Shown here in pieces: positions 6,942 through 14,450 of a stretch of DNA of 20,434 nucleotides; position 1 is the first letter of the stretch, and every line of letters starts with the position of its first letter. The DNA comes from Candidatus Hydrogenedentota bacterium. GTDB lineage: Bacteria > Hydrogenedentota > Hydrogenedentia > Hydrogenedentales > SCBR16-9. The stretch covers positions 1 to 20,434 of the forward strand of contig SKJD01000493.1 of assembly GCA_007116095.1 (NCBI GenBank), given 5' to 3'. The notes under the pieces are model-generated. The model did no database searches. It saw nothing but the letters and a program-made list of their open reading frames with translations, and was not told the DNA's origin. The translations under genes were made by a program, and so were the position numbers.

Positions 6942-8114
6942 TTAGCCCTGCAAACGCCAGCGGGCCTGGCGCAATTGGGCCATGTGTTGCTCCGGCGTGC
7001 CCTCGTACCAGACGCTGAGGAATTCGCCGGGGGCCAGCTCGACCGTGCTGGGATAGCCCAGGTCGCCCCGGCCATCGTCGGAGAGGAGCAACGCCTCGGA
7101 CCAGGATTCGCCGTGGTCTTCACTGATCCGCGCCTGGTTCCCCATGGGAGCGCGGCGGTGGCCGTAGGTCATGAGCAGGCGGTCGTCCGACATCCGCATC
7201 AGGTGCGAGGGGAAGCCCCATACACCGTTGGCATGCGGTTCGGTCCAGTTCTGGCCGCCGTCCTCCGATTCCAGTTGCAGGGTCTCATGCCTATCATTGG
7301 GGTTGTGGTTGCGGATTTGCGCTACGATACGGCCATCGGCCGCCTGCGCCGCGTGGTATTCATGGTAATTGCCCAGTGTATCGCCCTCGCGCACAGACAG
7401 ATCGGCCACCCAATCCCAGGTCAGGCCGTCGTCGGTCGAGCGGCAGGCGCCGATGACCTGCTCGTCTTCCCAGTCCTTCCCGACGAAGAGGAGGCTGCCA
7501 TCGTCCAGCACACAGGGGCCGTGCGGGCTTCCGAGGGGTGTCTGGTAAGCATCGGACCAGGTGGCGCCACCGTCCGTCGAACGCAGCATCCACTGCCGCG
7601 CCACGCCGGAATCACGTTCTTCCTCGGGGAACTGTTCCCGAAGGGCCTGCCAGCGCTGCATCTGGGCCCAGGGCTCCTGTCCTTCTTCCAGTTCCGCTTC
7701 CCAGTCCCGCAAGACGCCGATCCAGGCCATGGAGTCGAAGAAATTTACCAGCAACGTACCTTCGGGCGTCTCAATCACCCCGGCATCCCGGCAGTCCCGC
7801 TCGTTCTTGTAAAGAAACTCCACGTCCGACCAGGTGGCGCCGTCGTCCGAAGAGCGGATCAACTCAATCTGGCCATAGGGACAGACATGCCCCTCGCGAC
7901 CGCCGCTGCACACCACCAGCAATTCGCCATTGGCGCGCCTTGTGACCGTTGGCCAGCCATGGAATTTGTCGTTCTGTCGCGAGATGATGTTGGTTTCCAG
8001 CACTTCATAGTTCGGGGTGGCTGCGGCGCGCCTGCTGCCGCCCAGGTTCAGTCCCAGTCCCGCCGCCACAGCCATACCACTCGTCGCCATCCAGGTTCTG
8101 CGGGTGTATTGCAT
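6942..8114 (-). CDS. Tat-exported BNR/Asp-box (sialidase-fold) protein
   Basis: This 390-residue protein has a twin-arginine signal (YTRRTWMATSG, R5-R6, hydrophobic stretch to about residue 25). The mature part is a six-bladed sialidase-type propeller marked by five Asp-boxes: SSDDGATW (88-95), STDGGATW (179-186), STDDGLTW (226-233), SEDGGQNW (283-290) and SEDHGESW (331-338). The (F/Y)RIP motif of true exo-sialidases is not seen near the N-terminus; the matching region reads WPTVTRRANGELLVV. The protein may therefore hydrolyse or bind a glycan other than sialic acid. The start is supported by GAGGAG 10 bases upstream. A terminator follows, so it is transcribed alone. It sits with other exported carbohydrate-related proteins. 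Confidence 0.88.
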   Translation of the reverse strand: MQYTRRTWMATSGMAVAAGLGLNLGGSRRAAATPNYEVLETNIISRQNDKFHGWPTVTRRANGELLVVCSGGREGHVCPYGQIELIRSSDDGATWSDVEFLYKNERDCRDAGVIETPEGTLLVNFFDSMAWIGVLRDWEAELEEGQEPWAQMQRWQALREQFPEEERDSGVARQWMLRSTDGGATWSDAYQTPLGSPHGPCVLDDGSLLFVGKDWEDEQVIGACRSTDDGLTWDWVADLSVREGDTLGNYHEYHAAQAADGRIVAQIRNHNPNDRHETLQLESEDGGQNWTEPHANGVWGFPSHLMRMSDDRLLMTYGHRRAPMGNQARISEDHGESWSEALLLSDDGRGDLGYPSTVELAPGEFLSVWYEGTPEQHMAQLRQARWRLQG

Positions 8115-8181
8115 GTTGATTATCTCCTCAGAGGTTTAATTCAAAGCCCAGCCACCGCACCATAGTCGGCTCCGGGTTCCG

Positions 8182-8187
8182 TATAAT
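8182..8187 (+). promoter_or_regulatory. Possible -10 box upstream of the ECF sigma gene
   Basis: A perfect TATAAT lies 120 bases before the sigma-factor start, without a convincing -35 box at the right distance. The leader between them contains a palindrome, GGCCT-GCTG-AGGCC (8263-8276). Both are weak signals. Confidence 0.25.
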
Positions 8188-8306
8188 CAACCCCAGTTTG
8201 CAGGTCATGTCCACAAGGGGGCCGCACACGGCGTCTATTGGGGTAATTCTAACGCGGCACTTGGCCTGCTGAGGCCGTTCATATCGGATAAATACGAATA
8301 TATACT

Positions 8307-8870
8307 ATGCATGACAGCGAATCCAATTATTACAGGGACTACGAAACCCTGATAGCCCCCATACGCGATCAGATGATCCGCGTCGTGTGGCAGGTGACCC
8401 AGGACGAAGAGGACGCCGAAGAGGCCATGCAGGAAGCCCTGGCCGTGCTCTGGCGCAAATTCGACCGGGTCTGCACACACGACAACCCGCAGGCCCTCGT
8501 CCTGCGCATCTGTCACAACGCCGCCTACGACGTACTGCGGCGCAAGATACGCCGGCGGAAGCGACAGGAATTCTTCCAGCAGTTCCTGCCCCGGGGCAAG
8601 GCGTCTCGCCCGGATCACATTGTCGCCGGGCGGGAGCAGGAGTCCATCATCCTGCGCGCCATAGCACAACTTTCCCGCCAACAATCAGTCGCCGTATTGC
8701 TGCGCCTGGTGCAGGAGCGCTCCTACACGGAGATCGCCGAGATACTGGGTTGTACTGAGGTGACTGCCCGCAAGCATGTGGCGCGGGGACGGGAGCGGCT
8801 GCGGGAGCGTTTGCCCCGTATGCTGGATTTACGCCCGGAGGAACTGCCCGCGGAGGGCCGTGGACGATAG
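8307..8870 (+). CDS. ECF-type RNA polymerase sigma factor
   Basis: This 187-residue protein has the two-domain layout of group 4 (ECF) sigma factors. Region 2 covers about residues 15-82, with VVWQVTQDEEDAEEAMQEAL and the later ALVLRICHNAAYDVLRRKIR helix, which in the family bind core polymerase and the -10 element. Region 4 covers about 113-168, with QLSRQQSVAVLLRLVQERSY followed by the helix-turn-helix EIAEILGCTEVTARKHVARG that reads the -35 element. No extra C-terminal domain is present. The start has no good Shine-Dalgarno sequence, so initiation may be weak. The next gene, 41 bases downstream, encodes a one-pass membrane protein in the usual position for a cognate anti-sigma factor. The activating signal and regulon are unknown. 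Confidence 0.9.
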   Translation: MHDSESNYYRDYETLIAPIRDQMIRVVWQVTQDEEDAEEAMQEALAVLWRKFDRVCTHDNPQALVLRICHNAAYDVLRRKIRRRKRQEFFQQFLPRGKASRPDHIVAGREQESIILRAIAQLSRQQSVAVLLRLVQERSYTEIAEILGCTEVTARKHVARGRERLRERLPRMLDLRPEELPAEGRGR

Positions 8871-8911
8871 ATGCCGGGGATACGCGCCCGGAAGCATCAA
8901 GGAACCGCATC

Positions 8912-9874
8912 ATGCCGAAAGAAAGAGACGCCATGCATTCGCACAACGACAAACACGCATCATCTTCAAGCTACAACGGGGAGGGGTTGGACGCCATGAT
9001 TCAGCGGAACGTGCAACAGCATCTGGACAAGCCCGTACCGCCAGCCCTGGCGCGGAAACTGGGCGGCCGCATCGACGCCTTTGGAACGCTGCTGGGCGCG
9101 CGAAGGCGTCGTCCCCTCTGGCAGTGTCTGTTGCCCCAAGGCAGCGGCTGGGCCTACAGCCTGGCGATGATATTGCTGGTAATTGCTTTGGCCTTCTTTA
9201 CCTTCGGCGGCAATACCCCACCGACCTGGGCCGAAGTCGCGGAGCGCTTCAGCACGGTCGATTATGTGCATGCGACGATTTACGTGAAGTCTTCTCCCCT
9301 GGAATCGATTACACAATCGGAGCTTTGGCTCCAGGAAGATGGGAAAATTCGTTTTCGGGCGGGCAATGCCATGCTGTTCGGGGATGTCTTTAATATCCAC
9401 ACCATCATCCCATTTACTGACGGAGAGCGATTGCCCTCCGATCCGCTGGGAGCCCAGGACATTATTCGTGAAGTGATCGAAGAAATTGGCCAGGCTCAGC
9501 ACTTTTCGCTGGAGGTTCTGGTGCAGGCGTTGCCGATGGAAGGCGCGCTCTCGGCGCCCTTGCCCAATGAAAATGCAAGCATTTCCAAGGACCTGATCGT
9601 TTTTGACTTCGCCCAGGAAGCCCAGGACGATTGGTTGCGCATCTGGGCCTTGCGCGACAGCCGTCTGCCCGTGCGCCTGACGTACTGGAACCCCACAAAT
9701 GGGGAGTCCATTGATGTCGTGCTCTCCTATGCCGGGCCGCAGCCTGCGGAGTTTTTTGACGCGGACGCCTTCCGGGCGCACTTGGCGGAGCACCCCGATG
9801 ACCTGATGCACTGGGCCTACGGCCTGATGCGCGATGTCGATGGCCAGCCCATGATTACTACAGAACCCAGATAA
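8912..9874 (+). CDS. Putative anti-sigma factor with LolA-like outer domain
   Basis: This 320-residue protein has a hydrophilic, positively charged N-terminal part (1-78, ending ARRRRPLW), one transmembrane helix (about 80-98, AYSLAMILLVIALAFFTFGG) and a 220-residue outer domain. The charge pattern puts the N-terminus in the cytoplasm, as in anti-sigma factors. The outer domain opens with NTPPTWAEVAERFSTVDYV and is beta-rich (VHATIYVKSS, QSELWLQEDGKIRFRAG). This is the arrangement of LolA/lipoprotein-sorting-like domains attached to planctomycete-type anti-sigma proteins. No zinc-binding HxxxCxxC motif is seen. AAGGAA stands 9 bases before the ATG at 8912; an ATG at 8933 is an alternative. 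Anti-sigma function is inferred from position and topology. Confidence 0.75.
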   Translation: MPKERDAMHSHNDKHASSSSYNGEGLDAMIQRNVQQHLDKPVPPALARKLGGRIDAFGTLLGARRRRPLWQCLLPQGSGWAYSLAMILLVIALAFFTFGGNTPPTWAEVAERFSTVDYVHATIYVKSSPLESITQSELWLQEDGKIRFRAGNAMLFGDVFNIHTIIPFTDGERLPSDPLGAQDIIREVIEEIGQAQHFSLEVLVQALPMEGALSAPLPNENASISKDLIVFDFAQEAQDDWLRIWALRDSRLPVRLTYWNPTNGESIDVVLSYAGPQPAEFFDADAFRAHLAEHPDDLMHWAYGLMRDVDGQPMITTEPR

Positions 9875-9927
9875 GTTAATGCCGGTGTGCGCCGTCATTT
9901 CCGGGTAGAAAAATAAGGAGCATTGTA

Positions 9928-10815
9928 ATGTCTAAAAAACAAGGTTTTACGTTGATTGAACTGCTCGTGGTCATTGCCATCATCGCCATTCTCGCGGCGA
10001 TTCTGCTCCCGGCCCTGGCCCGTGCCCGTGAGGCCGCCCGCCGCGCCTCCTGCGCGAACAATTTGCGCCAGATGGGATTGGTCTTCAAGATGTACGCGGG
10101 AGAGAACCGGGGACATTATCCGCCCAAGGTGCGGCTATGCGATTACAACCCGAACCTGGTCGATCGCAACCACGTCTGGATGCCCGATGCGCTTGCGATC
10201 TATCCGGAGTACCTGAATGATGTGAATCTAATGATTTGTCCGTCGGACCCCGACCGGGATGCATTGCTGCAACCCGGGGGTGATCAGAGCTGGATGGACG
10301 CCAATGGCAATCTTGACCTCGATTCCCGAACAGGCTGTGGCAACTTTGCATTATACGGCGACAACTCCTATGCCTACCTGGGCTATGTAGCGCCCAAGGA
10401 CAACCGCTTCCTGCTGGGATGGCCGGGATTCAACCCCGAATCGCCGGATTTTAACCCCAATTCTTCCGGCGGCATCCGCGATGTGGTCGAGGCGATTTGG
10501 CCGATGTTTGAGGACCCCTTTTCCCAGCATTTCCTGCGCCATCCCGAGCAGGGTATCCTGCCCTTGATACGCTTGCAGGAAGGGGCCGAGCGCCTTTTTA
10601 TCACCGACATCAACAATCCGGCGGCGTCGGCCATGGCGCAGTCGGAATTGCCGGTGATGTGGGATGTGCTCAGTGTGGAAGTGTCTCGTTTCAACCATGC
10701 GCCCAGTGGCTCCAATGTGCTGTATATGGACGGGCATGTGGTCTTTGAGCGCTATCCCAGCCAGTACTTCCCGGTCAACCCGTACATGGCTTTCATTACC
10801 CACGCCGCCAGTTGA
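9928..10815 (+). CDS. Prepilin-like protein (type II secretion/DUF1559 style)
   Basis: This 295-residue protein begins with a textbook class III signal: [20 protein letters not shown], with prepilin peptidase cleavage expected between G6 and F7 and the conserved Glu at mature position 5 (E11). The hydrophobic helix runs to about residue 30, followed by [20 protein letters not shown], typical of the abundant prepilin-like proteins of PVC and related bacteria. Near the C-terminus [17 protein letters not shown] (H257, D268-G269) matches the H-x9-DG type motif of this group with one extra residue. AAGGAG lies before the ATG. It begins 53 bases after the putative anti-sigma gene with no terminator between, so it may belong to the same transcript. 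Its exact role in a pseudopilus or on the cell surface is unknown. Confidence 0.9.
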   Translation: MSKKQGFTLIELLVVIAIIAILAAILLPALARAREAARRASCANNLRQMGLVFKMYAGENRGHYPPKVRLCDYNPNLVDRNHVWMPDALAIYPEYLNDVNLMICPSDPDRDALLQPGGDQSWMDANGNLDLDSRTGCGNFALYGDNSYAYLGYVAPKDNRFLLGWPGFNPESPDFNPNSSGGIRDVVEAIWPMFEDPFSQHFLRHPEQGILPLIRLQEGAERLFITDINNPAASAMAQSELPVMWDVLSVEVSRFNHAPSGSNVLYMDGHVVFERYPSQYFPVNPYMAFITHAAS

Positions 10816-10858
10816 GTCACGGAATGAGATAAGTCGCGTCGCGTCGCCGTTGTTTCCC

Positions 10859-10881
10859 GGTCGCACATTCAGTGTGCGTCC
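10859..10881. terminator. Possible hairpin between convergent genes
   Basis: CGCACA (10862-10867) and TGTGCG (10873-10878) pair around a 5-base loop, and GG/CC outside a T-T mismatch extend the stem. No T run follows on either strand. It sits between the convergent prepilin-like gene and the SPASM-GNAT gene. Confidence 0.35.
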
Positions 10882-10904
10882 TACGGACTGCGGCGGCGCG
10901 GTTG

Positions 10905-12923
10905 CTATTGCAGGGAAAGGGTGAAGAGCCGGACATCCCGGTAGGCGCCGTGGAGGTAGAGGGCTTCTTGCTGCACGCCCGCGTGAGTAAAGCCCAGCGC
11001 TTCGAGGAAGGCGTCCAGGCCCTGATCGTCTGGGCCAACGGGGGTGAAGAGGGTGGGGGCGGTCGCGCCGGATGACTTTTGTTTCGCGGTCAACTCGTCC
11101 ATGATCCGGCGGAAAGATTGCTGGATAGCCGGGTTGGCGTAGTCGGCGGGGTCGCGGAAGTGTATCCAGATCCACAGGCCCACAGGGACCTGGGAGGGAC
11201 TAATCTTGAGCAGCCCCATCGGTGCGCCGTTTCGGCGGGTCAGGATATACTCCTGGTCGGCGCTGCGCGGATGCAGCGAGTCCATCTCCCGGTCGTACTG
11301 CGTCGCCAGCAGCAAGCCGCTTTCGTTGCAGAGGAAATAGGCGGCGCTGTTCCAGTTCTCCCAGGATTGCAGCATGGCCGCGTCGGATTCGTGAATGGGG
11401 CGCGGCACAATACGGGTCTGCCAGGCCGCCTTGAGCATCTTCCACACGGAAGTGTTGGCCGGTTGTTGCAAGGCGTCGTAGACCCGGGTGAAGTTCACGC
11501 CCTCCGCCGACAGGCGGTTGAAGGCGACGATAGCCGCCTCCAGCCAACGCCGTTGCGCGTCACACCAGGTCGTATCGGGTTGCCGAAAATCCCCGCGCCA
11601 AGCCTGATGCACCGCCGCATACCCGCCGCCGCAGAGGCTCCGCGCCCAGCAACGCATGCAGTCCGGCGTGGTCAGCGCCCCGACATCCTCGAAGCGCCCC
11701 AGCCGTCCCGCGTCAAACGCGCCCGTATTCAGGTCGCCACAGCGGAAATCGGGCTGCGCGAAGAAGGGCCTGCCGGGGAAGAGCTGGCCTTCCGCATCAA
11801 TCGCCAGATGCTGCAAGCCCGTGGGATCGCCCCGCAATTGCGCCTGGCCCTCGTAGATTTGTCGGAAGAGCCCGGCCAACGGCTCGATACGGAGATTCTC
11901 GCGTTTCAGCAGGCGCGCGGCGTAATCTTCCGCGACCGCCTTCAGGTTGCCCATCAGCGCCAGCGCTTCATCTTGGCCCAGCGCCAGATACGCGCCTTCC
12001 AGGTCCAGGGCCACATGCTGCAAGCCCGTGTCGAGCAGGGCTGTGAGCGCCGCCTGAAAATCACAGGAGCCCGGCCGCAGTATGATGCGACTCTGGTCCG
12101 GAGCCGATTTCTCCCCGACGAATTTGCCCAGGTCCTTGGGGCGTTCGCAACGCAGGGCGGCCAGCCGTTGCAGGCGTTGCGCCACCGCTTGCTCGGACAA
12201 CCCGTCCTCCTCCGCATTCGGGTCCAGGCGGAAGGCAAGCTCGACGCAGATTTGCTGACCCGCCAATGGCGAGGTTGCTGCGCTGTCGATCAGGCCAGCG
12301 TCTCGACACACCGCCAGGGTCAATTGCTTCCCTGTACTCGCGGCGACCTGTAACTGCGCTGTGATCTGTGTGGCGAGTTCCGCATGCGCCGATTGCAACA
12401 GGGCGTCGTCAGGCCACAGGTGCAATGTGGGGGTGTTGTCGTGTCCCGAGCGCGCAAAAAGCAGCTTCAGCGCCGCCTCAATACGCTGTTCCCAGTTGTT
12501 GTCGAGGCGTTGCCTGGGAGCGTCGGGTCCGGTAGCTTTGCCGCGAAGACGCGACCAGATTGATGGTGGAGAGGCCGGAACCTGTGCTTGCGGCGTCGTA
12601 TCTTCCACTTCCGACCGCAGCATCAAGTCCAGGCTGTGGAGGTCCTTGTTCAGCGTGAATTGCTTCTGCAATTCTTCGACTTTCGGGGCGGGCAGGATGG
12701 CCTTGGTCGAGCGCAGCCATTCCAGCTCACCAACCACCTCGTCAATTTCCTCGGGGCTGTGTCGGTCCCGGAGTTCGTGCTTGATCGCGCTGATCGTGCG
12801 CTCGGGGTAATAGGCCAGCACATCCCAGGAGATGTCGTCGCACTCGAAGCAGAAGCAGGTCTGCTCGTCGATGACAAAGCGTTTCCCGTCCGATTCGAAG
12901 CGATGGAAGTAACTGCGCGCCAT
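10905..12923 (-). CDS. Degenerate radical SAM/SPASM protein fused to a GNAT domain
   Basis: This 672-residue protein resembles a peptide-maturing radical SAM/SPASM enzyme. Residues 1-78 match the N-terminal region of such maturases (YFHRFESDGKRFVID, then an EEIDEVVGELEWL helix). Residues 141-210 follow the usual barrel pattern, but the CxxxCxxC cluster motif is absent and the GGEP position reads WPDDALL (170-176). A Pro/Ala-rich stretch (109-137) stands where the cluster loop would be. The SPASM part is recognisable at about 365-470 (HLAIDAEGQLFPG, then PDCMRCWARSLCGGG), with Cys at 395, 422, 425, 431 and 454. Two usual SPASM Cys are replaced: YPC reads FPG, and CGGGC reads CGGGY. Residues about 505-672 form a GNAT domain. 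It probably binds or acetylates a peptide rather than doing radical chemistry, which is inference. It starts 2 bases after the permease stop. Confidence 0.75.
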   Translation of the reverse strand: MARSYFHRFESDGKRFVIDEQTCFCFECDDISWDVLAYYPERTISAIKHELRDRHSPEEIDEVVGELEWLRSTKAILPAPKVEELQKQFTLNKDLHSLDLMLRSEVEDTTPQAQVPASPPSIWSRLRGKATGPDAPRQRLDNNWEQRIEAALKLLFARSGHDNTPTLHLWPDDALLQSAHAELATQITAQLQVAASTGKQLTLAVCRDAGLIDSAATSPLAGQQICVELAFRLDPNAEEDGLSEQAVAQRLQRLAALRCERPKDLGKFVGEKSAPDQSRIILRPGSCDFQAALTALLDTGLQHVALDLEGAYLALGQDEALALMGNLKAVAEDYAARLLKRENLRIEPLAGLFRQIYEGQAQLRGDPTGLQHLAIDAEGQLFPGRPFFAQPDFRCGDLNTGAFDAGRLGRFEDVGALTTPDCMRCWARSLCGGGYAAVHQAWRGDFRQPDTTWCDAQRRWLEAAIVAFNRLSAEGVNFTRVYDALQQPANTSVWKMLKAAWQTRIVPRPIHESDAAMLQSWENWNSAAYFLCNESGLLLATQYDREMDSLHPRSADQEYILTRRNGAPMGLLKISPSQVPVGLWIWIHFRDPADYANPAIQQSFRRIMDELTAKQKSSGATAPTLFTPVGPDDQGLDAFLEALGFTHAGVQQEALYLHGAYRDVRLFTLSLQ

Positions 12924-12925
12924 GC

Positions 12926-13765
12926 TCAGTAGGTCCCCAGGGTGCCCCGCGAGCGACTCCAGTTTTCCATGACCTTAAAGCAGGCGATACCGATGCTGGT
13001 CCAGACGACGCAGTTCAGTATCAGGAAGTAGAACGAGGGATGCGTGAAGACCGAGGCATACTCGCCGTTGACCGCCCCCTGGTCGTAGATCAGCACGTAC
13101 TTGAGGCAGATGGCCGCGTCCGTGATCGGTAGGGCGTGCATCACGGCGGAGATTAGGAAGTTGATTTCCAGCAGCTCCTCCCGGGCGAAGATGGCGAGGG
13201 CGAAGAGGGCCATCCGGATGAGTATCGCCACCTGGCCGACCTGCTTGAAGACGAGGGTCAGCCCGCCCATCATGAAGCCAAAGCCCAGCAGGTTGATAAA
13301 GGTCAGGGTAAGTAGCACGATGACTGGAAAGGCATCAAAGTACAGCACCCCGTTGACCGAAATGGTGACCAGCCAGACCATGATCCCGGAGTAGAATACC
13401 GAGGTCACCGCGCCGACCGTGGCCTTCGCCAGGAAATTCACAATGAGGCCGTGCGGGCTCATGCAAAGCTGTTCCAGCACCCCGCTCTGCGCCATGCCCT
13501 GGATGCCCTGGGTGAACATGCCGACCACGCCGAAGGCGAACATGCCCAGGATGAAACCGAGCACGAAATTGGTCGCCGTGGTCGGATCGGCAAAACGACC
13601 GTCCACCGCGTCGGTGATCGTGTCGCGACTGGACATAAACCCGATGATGAGCACCATCAGCATGCCGTAGCCGATGGCCATACCCGTCAGGGTGCGGAAC
13701 CAGTAGCGCCGCATGATGATGAGCGACCGAATAATTTCGGCCTTCATGACTAAGAAAAACCCCAT
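12926..13765 (-). CDS. ABC-2 type transporter permease
   Basis: This 279-residue membrane protein has about six hydrophobic helices, including GMAIGYGMLMVLIIGFM, NFVLGFILGMFAFGVVGMF, VFYSGIMVWLVTISVNGVL, FPVIVLLTLTFINLLGFGF, AILIRMALFALAIFA and FYFLILNCVVWTSIGIACF. This is the layout of ABC-2 permeases, which export polymers, drugs or peptides with a separate ATPase. The EQLCMSPHG segment between helices 2 and 3 fits the coupling loop of this class. AGGATAGG precedes the ATG at 13765; an in-frame ATG at 13747 is an alternative. Its likely partner ATPase is at 14451-15482, separated by the PH-domain gene and a repeat block. The cargo is unknown; context suggests a peptide. Confidence 0.85.
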   Translation of the reverse strand: MGFFLVMKAEIIRSLIIMRRYWFRTLTGMAIGYGMLMVLIIGFMSSRDTITDAVDGRFADPTTATNFVLGFILGMFAFGVVGMFTQGIQGMAQSGVLEQLCMSPHGLIVNFLAKATVGAVTSVFYSGIMVWLVTISVNGVLYFDAFPVIVLLTLTFINLLGFGFMMGGLTLVFKQVGQVAILIRMALFALAIFAREELLEINFLISAVMHALPITDAAICLKYVLIYDQGAVNGEYASVFTHPSFYFLILNCVVWTSIGIACFKVMENWSRSRGTLGTY

Positions 13766-13787
13766 GTACCTATCCTATATGGCGAAG

Positions 13788-13994
13788 GGAGCAAAGCAAG
13801 CTTTGCGACTCCAGAACAAAGGAGTAACGAAGCTTGCTTCGTTCAGTTCTTGCAAAGCAAGCTTTGCTACTCCGGTGTCTGGGAGTAACGATGCTTGCTT
13901 CGTTCAGTTCAAGCAAAGCAAGCTTTGCTACTCCGGTGTCCGGCGCAACGATGCTTGCTTCGTTCGGTTTAAGCAAAGCAAGCTTTGCTACTCC
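13788..13994. repeat. 61-bp palindromic tandem repeat, about 3.3 units
   Basis: GCAAAGCAAGCTTTGC, whose 7-base arms pair, occurs at 13791, 13852, 13913 and 13973, spaced 61, 61 and 60 bases. Between copies lies a second quasi-palindrome, AACGAAGCTTGCTTCGTT (perfect in the first unit, one mismatch in the other two), plus ACTCC/GGAGT arms. Each unit can thus fold into one long imperfect hairpin. The period is not a multiple of three, so reading frames shift from unit to unit and the block is not coding. It separates the PH-domain gene from the permease gene. It looks like a REP/BIME-like or MITE-like dispersed repeat. Confidence 0.92.
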
Positions 13995-14003
13995 TGCACA
14001 CCG

Positions 14004-14402
14004 TCATTCACTCGTGTGGCTTTCGCGGCGTCCCTGGTCCAGGATCGCTTTGATCTTGCCTGGCGACCGCATACCCTCGACGACAATTTCGGCGGCGCCG
14101 CTACCCGCGGAGGCGATAGCGATCACCCCGACATCCAGCAGCCGTTGCAGAAAGGTCTGGCGAATTTGCACGTTTCGGATGTCGCTGTGGTAGACCTCAT
14201 TGACATGCTTGGACAGCAGACCATGCCGCAGTATGGTCCGGTGATCTGTCACGGTCAACTTCGTGGCCAGGACCTGTAGCCACCAGTACAGCAAGAGGAC
14301 CAGGCCGACCAGCACCAGGCTCAATACCAGGCATAAAACAAACCACACCGGATGATTCCGGAACATCGAGGGATGGTCTTCATACAATATCTTTTCTTCC
14401 AT
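14004..14402 (-). CDS. Membrane-anchored bacterial PH-domain protein
   Basis: This 132-residue protein has a hydrophobic segment at about residues 18-45 (WFVLCLVLSLVLVGLVLLLY), either one helix or a tight hairpin. A bacterial PH (bPH2, YdbS/YdbT-like) domain follows at about 46-125. Its signature is TKLTVTDHRTILRHGLLSK, then VYHSDIRNVQIRQTFLQRLL, then GVIAIASAGSGAAEIVVEGM, the strand-turn-strand order of the family. GGAGGT lies 7 bases before the ATG, an excellent start. bPH2 proteins are poorly understood; some are linked to membrane stress and small-molecule export. Here it is placed between the ATPase and the permease of one ABC transporter, so it may be an accessory of that exporter. That is inference from position. 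Confidence 0.82.
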   Translation of the reverse strand: MEEKILYEDHPSMFRNHPVWFVLCLVLSLVLVGLVLLLYWWLQVLATKLTVTDHRTILRHGLLSKHVNEVYHSDIRNVQIRQTFLQRLLDVGVIAIASAGSGAAEIVVEGMRSPGKIKAILDQGRRESHTSE

Positions 14403-14450
14403 TTCCTGGACCTCCGTCGGCTTGTTGTATCGCGTCGTGTTGCGGGTATC

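Noticed and set aside
6930..8165. A 411-residue plus-strand frame
   Set aside because: It is antisense to the BNR-repeat gene, whose five Asp-boxes and Tat signal are convincing.
12831..12866. CxCxxC at residues 23-28 of the SPASM-GNAT protein read as the radical SAM cluster motif
   Set aside because: The spacing differs from CxxxCxxC and the position is within the N-terminal region, before the barrel would begin.
13770..13976. A 68-residue minus-strand frame across the repeat block as a precursor peptide
   Set aside because: The 61-base period shifts frame between units, so the apparent peptide repeats are not kept; there is no ribosome site.
13788..13994. The repeat block taken as a CRISPR array
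   Set aside because: There are no distinct spacers; the whole 61-base unit is repeated and is palindromic, and no cas genes are near.
13713..14279. A 188-residue plus-strand frame running through the repeat block
   Set aside because: It overlaps three well-supported minus-strand features, and its sequence is just repeat translation plus shadow of the permease and PH genes.
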